38,116 nt of DNA from Gammaproteobacteria bacterium (lineage in GTDB: Bacteria > Pseudomonadota > Gammaproteobacteria > Pseudomonadales > Azotimanducaceae): contig PBRC01000056.1 of NCBI GenBank assembly GCA_002725285.1, forward strand, positions 1-38,116, in the 5' to 3' direction. Both the position numbers and the translations under genes were made by a program. Below are positions 28,952 through 36,659 of this stretch, one piece after another. The notes under the pieces are model-generated. The model ran no database searches. It was not told the DNA's origin and saw nothing but the letters and a program-made list of their open reading frames with translations. Numbering within the stretch: the stretch's first letter is position 1; the number at the start of each line of letters is the position of its first letter.

Positions 28952-29434
28952 CTACTCCATTTCTTTTCTTGGAAACCAGTAGGTCAGGTATTCCGCGTAG
29001 AGTGCTCGATCTGGCATGTCGTATACTTCGATTTCGTGACAGGTCTTCATCAGGTACTCACCCTTCCCCTTGTCCTGAACGTCGAGCAGGCTTATATGGG
29101 ATCTCAGGCGAACCCCATCACCGATAACCACCGGTTTAAGTACTCTGACTTTATCCAGCCCATAATTAAGTGGGTTCTGACCGTCCTCGGGCCAAAGGCC
29201 TACATCGCGATAGAAGTGGGATAGCAGGGACATCATGTGAAAGCCGTGGATTATTGTGCCGCCATAAGGGCCCTTCTTCGCATAATCGGGATCGCAATGA
29301 CCGGGGGTGCGCCATCGCGTCACTTCTCCGAAAACATTGACCTGAACCTGGTCAATAAACACCCAATCACTGACACCCAGGTTTTCGCCGATATGTTCAT
29401 GGGCATTTGCCAGCAAGAATGGTTCTCCACGCAT
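28952..29434 (-). CDS. MaoC-like dehydratase
   Basis: 160 aa from ATG preceded by agaggaggttgt RBS (track TTG start at 29470); YGGTIIHGFHMMSLLSHFY hot-dog hydratase motif. Confidence 0.82.
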   Translation of the reverse strand: MRGEPFLLANAHEHIGENLGVSDWVFIDQVQVNVFGEVTRWRTPGHCDPDYAKKGPYGGTIIHGFHMMSLLSHFYRDVGLWPEDGQNPLNYGLDKVRVLKPVVIGDGVRLRSHISLLDVQDKGKGEYLMKTCHEIEVYDMPDRALYAEYLTYWFPRKEME

Positions 29435-29489
29435 ACAACCTCCTCTACAGGGATCGGAGTGATTTATCAATGCACTCTGACCCCATCAG

Positions 29490-30434
29490 CTATTTAATGC
29501 TGCCTTCAAAGTTAGGGTAGCGATACTCGAGCGAGTCGTCAGTCGAGACTTTGATATTGGTGTTCGTCTCGATGTCGTGCAGCATGACCTTGCCATTGTC
29601 GGTGTATAGGATCTGTTTGTCATCGGGCGAGAAGCTGGAATACCAGATGATCCGATGGTAATCCGGTTCGTGAATCTCGACTTCATTGGAAATCGATGGC
29701 ACGGAAGGGTCAAAGTCTGCATAGCAGACGATGCCACCCATGTATTCGTCCTTCGGCAGGTCCTCAAGTGTCTGCTTCATGTACGAGATTTTAGTTTCGT
29801 CATGAGAGATGCAGATCTTGTGCAGATGCATCGGATCGTTTTCATAGGCGATCGGTTCATACTTTGGTGCACCGACAGGATCAGGTGTCATCAGGAAATG
29901 TCTTTTCGATCCTCGCAGAACAAAGAGACGTCCATCCTTCAAATGTGAGTGACTGTATTCACGGTAGTATTCCGGATCGTTCGGGTCGGAGAGCATTTCT
30001 TCGTCTCCCGGTGTTGCGTCGGTCGTGGTTCGCCAAATCTTCACCACAGACAGATCCATGGGTTCACCGGAATGATTGGTGATACGAAACCAGACAATGC
30101 GATTGGTACCATCCCGGGTCCAGTGCAGGTTACCGTTGAACTGGTCATCGCCGGTCAGTTCCCGAATATCCGAACCATCCGGATTCATTACACAGGTTTT
30201 TGATTTCCAGAGAGAGACATCGCCTGTCTCCTTGTCCATTTCATTGGTCACGATAAAGAAGGCGATCTTGCTGCCGTCAGGGTTGGTGATCGGCTTGTAG
30301 GCCCAGTACTGCCCATCTGTCAGGTATTCCGTGGTCGAATCGACGCCGTCGCTGGTCGTCTTTGCGATTTGTCGCCCTCGCTCCGGCGAATACACAGAGG
30401 CGTACCAGGTCACTGGTTCGTTGAGCTTTGTCAT
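29490..30434 (-). CDS. TolB/PD40-type beta-propeller protein (oligogalacturonate-lyase-like)
   Basis: 314 aa; repeated NPDGSKIAFF, NPDGSDIRELTGDDQFNGNLHWTRDG, SFSPDDKQILYTDNGKVMLHD. Confidence 0.7.
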   Translation of the reverse strand: MTKLNEPVTWYASVYSPERGRQIAKTTSDGVDSTTEYLTDGQYWAYKPITNPDGSKIAFFIVTNEMDKETGDVSLWKSKTCVMNPDGSDIRELTGDDQFNGNLHWTRDGTNRIVWFRITNHSGEPMDLSVVKIWRTTTDATPGDEEMLSDPNDPEYYREYSHSHLKDGRLFVLRGSKRHFLMTPDPVGAPKYEPIAYENDPMHLHKICISHDETKISYMKQTLEDLPKDEYMGGIVCYADFDPSVPSISNEVEIHEPDYHRIIWYSSFSPDDKQILYTDNGKVMLHDIETNTNIKVSTDDSLEYRYPNFEGSIK

Positions 30435-30702
30435 GATGCCTGCCTTCCTTATTGATATCTATCGAATAACATACGAACGAGACAAGTTTACTATATTTAA
30501 TTCAGCGCTGAACAACACGAAGCAAGGCGTAGAAGCAGGTTAAGAACGTGAACCCATATTAGAGGTAAATGCTTATGGTGTTAACTCGAATTCTGGTAGG
30601 TAAATAAACTCGGTTCTGATTAAGAGTTCTTAATAACCAGCTGGATACAAGCGGTAACAAGGGCTCCGAAGATTATTAGTGCCGGTTTTCTTACTCTATT
30701 CA

Positions 30703-30729
30703 CAGTTTGAGCAGTTTGAGCAGTTTGAG
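30703..30729. repeat. 9-bp x3 tandem repeat (cagtttgag)
   Basis: cagtttgag cagtttgag cagtttgag, about 80 bp upstream of the 30808 CDS. Confidence 0.95.
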
Positions 30730-30807
30730 GTTTTGCTTGATTCGGTAGGCTTGGCCTGTGTAGAGTCTGCATTCCGTTTGGCAAAATTGGCGTAACGACA
30801 GGAGGTT

Positions 30808-32490
30808 ATGATGAAGAATTTAAGCGTACGTGTTGGGTTGTTAGCCGCAATCCTTGCAGCTGCACCCGTAAGTGCAGGTGTCGTGACAGGCCAGGTCAAA
30901 GATGTAGACGGTAATCCCATGACTGGTGTCATGGTCAGGCTGACCAGTAAAGACAATGTATCTGAATCAGTTTTTACTAATGCCAGCGGCGAGTATGAGA
31001 TCAAAACCGACCTCGCAGGTGACATTAGCGTGCGTCTGCGCTTACCCTATTATCGAGATGTCAATACTTCGATCGAGTTGGGTGCAACGGCCACTATTGA
31101 GGAAAATATGGTCATGGAAGCGATGACTGGCGAAAGAGAAATTTCTGATAGCCTGCCCGCTGCCTACCACTTTGGTCAGTTGCCATTCGAAGAAGGTGAC
31201 GACAAGGATTTTAATCGCTACCAGTTTCAACGTGACTGTCTTTCCTGCCATCAAATGGGTAATTCATTCACTCGAGTACCTCGTACCGCCAAGAATTGGA
31301 CAGGTACCGTGAAACGCATGCACATGTATATCGGCAACTTCGACGATAAGCTCATTGACCGAAGGTCTGAAATTTTTGCGGAGGGTTTTGATGGCAAACC
31401 TCTGACAGTTCGACCGGAGTTTCCTGTAGACGAGAAAGCACTATCGACGGCTAAGATTTATGAATACCCTTTGCTGACGCAGGGCGTGCCTCATGACACC
31501 ATCGCACACCCCAAGACGGGGATGCTCTATACTGTTGATCAGGCATTGCATCATATGTCGGTTACCGATCCAAAGTCTGGTGTAAGTGAATATGTCGTCC
31601 AGAACGGATCTCAAGCTGACTACTACTACACCACCTCACCCTCCGAAGGGAAGACTGAGAAGTTTGAACCCAAAACAGATGGACCCCACTCATTAGCATT
31701 AGGTCATGATGGAAAGTACTATGTCACCAATACAGGTAGTACCAGCATTGGTATTTTCAATCCCAATACCAACGAGTGGGAACCTTCTCACAAGCTGCCT
31801 GATGCATACAAAGGTCGATATCCTCATACGATTCGTGTCGCCAAGTCAGGTATGGTGTGGTTTACAATGGCCGGTGCAGAACATGTAGGTCAGCTTGATC
31901 CTGTCTCTGGAAAATTCGATATCATCCCGTTGCCCAAAGTCAAGGCCGGGGGTATTTCTGGTGGTACACAACCCTATGGTATTGACATCAGTCCAACTGA
32001 TGACGCCATGTGGTACGGGCGTTTATTCGGTGACAAAATTGGCCGAGTTGATCCGGATACACTTCATGTCACAGAGTTTAATTCGCCAGTTCGTGGACCA
32101 CGCAGAATGTACTTCGATAACAAAGGAATTCTATGGGTAACAGGGTATTCCGAAGGAAAATTGGCACGCATTGATGTTAATGACTGGTTTCACAGTAAGG
32201 TCTACGATATGCCTGAGTTTGCTCCGGGTTACCGTCCCGCACCCTATGCGCTGGCGATACATCCAGAGACACAGGATATATGGCTGAATGAAAATATGAC
32301 CGACCGCTTGTATCGCTTCATTCAGGATGAAGAGCGGTTTGTTGTCTACCCGGTGCCCTTGTCAAATACTTATACGCGAGATACGAGCTTCACACCGGAT
32401 GGGAAAATCTGTACCTCAAATAATCCATTACCCGCTGCATCGCTTGAGGGGGGTGTATTACAGATCTTCTGCATCGATACCGATGCTTAG
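30808..32490 (+). CDS. Periplasmic carboxypeptidase-regulatory-like + mono-heme c + Vgb/NHL-type beta-propeller protein
   Basis: 560 aa; RBS aggaggtt; signal peptide; GVVTGQVKDVDGNPMTGVMVRLTSKDN...SGEYEI; DCLSCHQMGNSF; PHDTIAHPKTGMLYTVDQ, PHSLALGHDGKYYVTNTGSTSIGIFNP, PYGIDISPTDDAMWYGRLFGDKIGRVDPDT, GPRRMYFDNKGILWVTGYSEGKLARID. Confidence 0.85.
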   Translation: MMKNLSVRVGLLAAILAAAPVSAGVVTGQVKDVDGNPMTGVMVRLTSKDNVSESVFTNASGEYEIKTDLAGDISVRLRLPYYRDVNTSIELGATATIEENMVMEAMTGEREISDSLPAAYHFGQLPFEEGDDKDFNRYQFQRDCLSCHQMGNSFTRVPRTAKNWTGTVKRMHMYIGNFDDKLIDRRSEIFAEGFDGKPLTVRPEFPVDEKALSTAKIYEYPLLTQGVPHDTIAHPKTGMLYTVDQALHHMSVTDPKSGVSEYVVQNGSQADYYYTTSPSEGKTEKFEPKTDGPHSLALGHDGKYYVTNTGSTSIGIFNPNTNEWEPSHKLPDAYKGRYPHTIRVAKSGMVWFTMAGAEHVGQLDPVSGKFDIIPLPKVKAGGISGGTQPYGIDISPTDDAMWYGRLFGDKIGRVDPDTLHVTEFNSPVRGPRRMYFDNKGILWVTGYSEGKLARIDVNDWFHSKVYDMPEFAPGYRPAPYALAIHPETQDIWLNENMTDRLYRFIQDEERFVVYPVPLSNTYTRDTSFTPDGKICTSNNPLPAASLEGGVLQIFCIDTDA

Positions 32491-32549
32491 GTAGACGTTT
32501 TCGGGTAGCAGTTCTGAGATTATCCTGGATTTGCTACTCGTGATTTTTA

Positions 32550-32948
32550 ATGTCAAACAAGTTCAATTTAGCTGTCAGTCTGATCGGCGTCGTAGCTGGG
32601 CTGTCAACAGCTTGTGCGTCAGCTTCAGAAATAAGGGCTGCCATACTAAAGGAGTACGAGGCCATTGTGGGACAAGCCTTTTCTGCAGACTCCGGGAAGC
32701 AGTTTTGGTATCAAGACAATAACGGCCGAAGCTGCACTACCTGTCACACAGAATCCCTGCTGGCAAAAGGTAGGCATGAGCGAACGGGTAAGATAATTGA
32801 ACCCATGGCACCATCAGTTAATCCTAAGAGACTGACCAAGCGCAAGAAAATCAATAAGTGGTTTCTTCGTAACTGCAAATGGACAATCGGACGTGAGTGC
32901 ACAATCCAGGAAAAAGGCGATATCCTGCTGTGGTTAAGTGAACAGTAA
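32550..32948 (+). CDS. SHP-type (sphaeroides heme protein; DUF1924) mono-heme cytochrome c
   Basis: 132 aa with signal peptide; NNGRSCTTCHTESLLAKGRHERTGKIIEPMAPSVNPKRLT...WFLRNCKWTIGRECTIQEKGDILLWL. Confidence 0.82.
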   Translation: MSNKFNLAVSLIGVVAGLSTACASASEIRAAILKEYEAIVGQAFSADSGKQFWYQDNNGRSCTTCHTESLLAKGRHERTGKIIEPMAPSVNPKRLTKRKKINKWFLRNCKWTIGRECTIQEKGDILLWLSEQ

Positions 32949-32977
32949 CTTCTACTAAACAGTGGTGGGCGAATAGG

Positions 32978-33565
32978 ATGAATACCAAGTCAAGAAAAGC
33001 TGCTGGAAAATTATTATGGTTCCCCTCGCTGGCACTTTCGCTTGTAGTCAGTGTTTCGGGCCAGGAAATACGTTATCCCGGGGATCGTAGTAACTACGAC
33101 AACAAGATGCCGCCCGTCTTTGAAACAGATCCGGTTTATATTGAAGAGTGTGCCTCGTGTCACCTGGGATACGCGCCAGGATTATTACCTGAGAAAAGCT
33201 GGCAGAAAATTCTTCAGGGGCTCGAAGATCACTTTGGAGAAAATGCAGAACTCGATTCAGAGTCTGTGAATCATCTTGCAGATTACCTAGAGAAAAACTC
33301 TCTGGAATATGAGAAATCAGACCGGATTGCCAAGTTCAAGAAGAATCTACCCAGCGATCCACCCATTCGGATTACGGAACTACCCGCGTTTATTGTGGAA
33401 CACCAGCCAGCTGTCAGGCAAATCGGTCTTGAAGAAGTAGAAGACGGTTTCTTCAGCCCCTGTGAGGATTGTCACAAACAAGGAGCAAGCGGAATTTTCG
33501 ACAAAGAAAGATTATACAAAGGCTACGGTCCCGACTTTCAGTTTGGAGAGAAGAAGGACTTTTAA
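32978..33565 (+). CDS. DHC-type di-heme cytochrome c, copy 1
   Basis: 195 aa; YIEECASCHLGYAPGLLPEKSWQKILQGLEDHFGENAELD...DPPIRITELPAFIVEH...FFSPCEDCHKQGASGIF. Confidence 0.87.
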   Translation: MNTKSRKAAGKLLWFPSLALSLVVSVSGQEIRYPGDRSNYDNKMPPVFETDPVYIEECASCHLGYAPGLLPEKSWQKILQGLEDHFGENAELDSESVNHLADYLEKNSLEYEKSDRIAKFKKNLPSDPPIRITELPAFIVEHQPAVRQIGLEEVEDGFFSPCEDCHKQGASGIFDKERLYKGYGPDFQFGEKKDF

Positions 33566-33567
33566 TA

Positions 33568-34143
33568 ATGCCGCGTTGGTTACACATCAGTTTATTCTTT
33601 TATCTAACCGCCAACTGTACTCTATATTGCGTTGCCGCTGAAAAGTCAGTAGCCGCATCGACCAAGATTGACGCAGGCAACCCAGCTGAGCTATTTACCA
33701 AAGATGATTCCTACATCGACGAGTGCGGTACTTGCCATATAGCCTATCCTCCGATGTTACTACCGGCAAAGAGCTGGCTTAAGCTGATGTCGGGAATTGA
33801 GAATCACTTCCAGGAAAATGCCGAACTCGATGCTGAAACTTCCGCACATATCAGTGAGTATCTTACGCAGAATTCTATGGATACTGTGAGCGATTCAACC
33901 GTTAGCCACTGGTTAACGTCAGTCCCAACTGATCCGCCCATTCGAATAACCGAGTTACCGGCCTTTATCACTGACCACGAGGATGCATACAGTCGGATGG
34001 GTGAGAGCGCCAAAGAGGCCGGCTTCTTTAGTCCCTGTAGAGACTGTCACAAAGAAGCGAACGATGGGATTTTCAGCAAAGACAGGTTGTTCAGGGGGTT
34101 TCGGCATGTATTCGATCGTTTCTCCGATAAGGAAGAACCATAA
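33568..34143 (+). CDS. DHC-type di-heme cytochrome c, copy 2
   Basis: 191 aa from MPRWLHISLF (internal to track ORF 33469-34143); YIDECGTCHIAYPPMLLPAKSWLKLMSGIENHFQENAELD...DPPIRITELPAFITDH...FFSPCRDCHKEANDGIF. Confidence 0.87.
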   Translation: MPRWLHISLFFYLTANCTLYCVAAEKSVAASTKIDAGNPAELFTKDDSYIDECGTCHIAYPPMLLPAKSWLKLMSGIENHFQENAELDAETSAHISEYLTQNSMDTVSDSTVSHWLTSVPTDPPIRITELPAFITDHEDAYSRMGESAKEAGFFSPCRDCHKEANDGIFSKDRLFRGFRHVFDRFSDKEEP

Positions 34144-34554
34144 TTGATCTGGTAAAGAATACTTTTCGAATCTGGGTACTTCTGCGCGGTTTGATTGTTG
34201 GCTGTCGTGGTGGTTATCGTGGTTGCAGATGTTAGTCTAGTGGCTCGTTAACTATTTCTGTTGCGAACATTGCCAATGGCTCTGATTCTGGTATTGATAC
34301 AAATCGCCTTGAGAGAGTGGCCTCTGCTTTAGCTTAAATTAGCAGAAGTGTCTCTTAGCAAGAAGGACCAGGTGGTACCATATAGGCTGACGTCACACAC
34401 TCTCGATTCGCTACTTTGCGATACCGCTAAGAGGCATCGTCGGAACGGGTCCAGTCATAACAACTCAGGTAGCCACACGGCTGGGACACCCTGAAACATT
34501 CGTTGAAGATCGCAGTTTTGGCCAGCAGTGGTCCCCTGCAGAACATCACCTTGT

Positions 34555-36447
34555 CTAATCAGACATGGCCAGATCCATTACCGCTCGATGTGCCTGACCA
34601 ATGGCGGCTTCGCTCATGGCGTTGGCACCTGCATCTGAATTGGCGATCGCTATGCGCCCGAACGGTCGACGGGCGACAACCCAGGGCGCTCTGGCAAGCG
34701 GCACCTCATCGAGCATGTACGCTACGTCTCCTGTTTCAGGATCTTGGCCAAACGCATAACCATGGGGCCATCGATTCACGGTGATAGCTTCGATGTCCCT
34801 TGCCGGATCAAAGCCGCCCGGTGACAGGATTCGACCGAGCTGGTTGCGAATGTTTCTCTCAAAGGTTTCAAATGTGGTCGTGAGCAGATCATTACGTCCC
34901 GCTTTCCACTGTTCCTGAGCTGTCAGGCCAGGGGCAAGTGGCGTGCGATACATATTTACTATCGTTGGTTGGTCGGGCGATCTGGCGTGATGATAGTCAC
35001 CGATACTCATCGGTGTGCTCAGACGGACAGAGTTAAAATAACAACCAGGACAATGCACCCTGTTAACACCCAGGTTTGCAAATGCACGCCAGTTTCGAAT
35101 CATTACGCTGGTATAAACCAACGGTGCTTTTAGAGACTGGGAGAGGGCCAGTTTCTGTTCTGCCGGAAGTTCTTCACATAGATAAGGAATCACCGAGTGG
35201 TAACAGGCGAGCACAGTCTGGCCCGCGCGTACACGATGTGCTCGACCATCTCGCACATAAGTGATCTCAACTTCCTGGGCTGTCTCTGGATCACCGATAT
35301 GGCGCACACCGACAACGGTACTCTCAAGGCGAATACGAACGGCTGAATCTCTGTCGTCGAGCTGCCCGTAATCAAAACGTGCTGATACGACGTCCTCCAT
35401 ACCGATGCCGGGAGCTGCGGCTGGAATCATCGAGCGTACCAGCAGGCGTGCAATCGAAGCATTGCCGTCCGGGAATCGAAAATATAGTCGTTCCTTGGCC
35501 TCTGTTCCGAACCCGAGACCTTTTGTTCCTGGCGCCCCATCTCCGGTTGCCGTCCAGGCTGATAAGGCATCAATTCCGATAGCCCAGTAGCCATCTTTCT
35601 GTAAGATTGCCAAAGACTCAGGATTGATGCCAACCAGATCAACCAGGAAATTCTGGTAACTCATATGGCGCAGACGTTCGCGCTTTTCATCGAGAGTCAA
35701 ACCGGCCAGGTAGTCCACTTCTGTCTCATACAGTCGGGCGATGTCTTCCCTGGCAACCTCAGTAAGCGGTGTCTTTTCAAGGAAGTCACGCCAGGTGGGT
35801 TCACCCGTCCCTGGCACCAGTCGATCCGTACCAAATGTCTCTTCAGCAAAGAAAACGCCGTTGCGAAGACCCATCGAGCGATGGAGGTCCCGATCAATGA
35901 ACTCTGTATAACGTTCTGGGTCAATACCCAGCGACCTGATCATACGTTGCGCTGCCTCGCCATATTGATGAAAGTCCTGAATGTTGATCGTGCCGCCGTG
36001 TGATAAAAGCATCTGATCGCCATGCCAGAACTCGTTGCGCTTGGCATGACCGCCGAAGTCATCGTGATTATCCAAAATCAAAATACGTGCATCCGGCTTG
36101 ATTTCGCGGTAGAACCAGGCGGCCGACAGACCACTTAGACCACCGCCCACGATCACCAGATCGTAGCGCTCAAAGGTATCTTCCACCTTTGAAGAATCCC
36201 ACCGTTTGCCCTGTTGAAGTTGATGTGCGACCTCGAAGGAGCCCGGATGGTTGCCTCGCAGGCCAGTCCGAATCGGTGGATAGGCGACATTTGAATCCCG
36301 CAGTAGCAAAGACGGGGAAGCAGGCATTTCGGTTTCCGACCACGAACATGACATCAGGCTGCCACTCAGAGCCACGCCAATGCCGTTGATAAAATCTCGA
36401 CGGCTAATCGAACGGTTAATACCTAACTTACGATCTCGCTTGTTCAT
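34555..36447 (-). CDS. Tat-exported FAD/NAD(P)-binding oxidoreductase (spermidine-dehydrogenase/amine-oxidase-like)
   Basis: 630 aa; twin-arginine SISRRDFINGIGVALSGSLMSC; DLVIVGGGLSGLSAAWFYREIKPDARILILDNHDDFGGHAKRNEF. Confidence 0.8.
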   Translation of the reverse strand: MNKRDRKLGINRSISRRDFINGIGVALSGSLMSCSWSETEMPASPSLLLRDSNVAYPPIRTGLRGNHPGSFEVAHQLQQGKRWDSSKVEDTFERYDLVIVGGGLSGLSAAWFYREIKPDARILILDNHDDFGGHAKRNEFWHGDQMLLSHGGTINIQDFHQYGEAAQRMIRSLGIDPERYTEFIDRDLHRSMGLRNGVFFAEETFGTDRLVPGTGEPTWRDFLEKTPLTEVAREDIARLYETEVDYLAGLTLDEKRERLRHMSYQNFLVDLVGINPESLAILQKDGYWAIGIDALSAWTATGDGAPGTKGLGFGTEAKERLYFRFPDGNASIARLLVRSMIPAAAPGIGMEDVVSARFDYGQLDDRDSAVRIRLESTVVGVRHIGDPETAQEVEITYVRDGRAHRVRAGQTVLACYHSVIPYLCEELPAEQKLALSQSLKAPLVYTSVMIRNWRAFANLGVNRVHCPGCYFNSVRLSTPMSIGDYHHARSPDQPTIVNMYRTPLAPGLTAQEQWKAGRNDLLTTTFETFERNIRNQLGRILSPGGFDPARDIEAITVNRWPHGYAFGQDPETGDVAYMLDEVPLARAPWVVARRPFGRIAIANSDAGANAMSEAAIGQAHRAVMDLAMSD

Positions 36448-36659
36448 CCAACATTCCTTTGCTGTAAAAGAATAATGGTATAACTGGCCTGTAATGTCTG
36501 GAATGGCAACATCTTGTTAATAGACATTGTTCTTGTTTGATCAGACTATACACATTTTGAAAGCAACTTGATTTCAAAGCGTGCAGGCTAAACGGAAATA
36601 GCCATCAGTCAGTGGAAAGATAACAGTAGTGTCAATTGTTACGGTCGAGAGGTAGTTTC

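Noticed and set aside
33469-33567. N-terminal extension of the track ORF 33469-34143
   Set aside because: It overlaps DHC copy 1 in another frame; the signal peptide begins at ATG 33568
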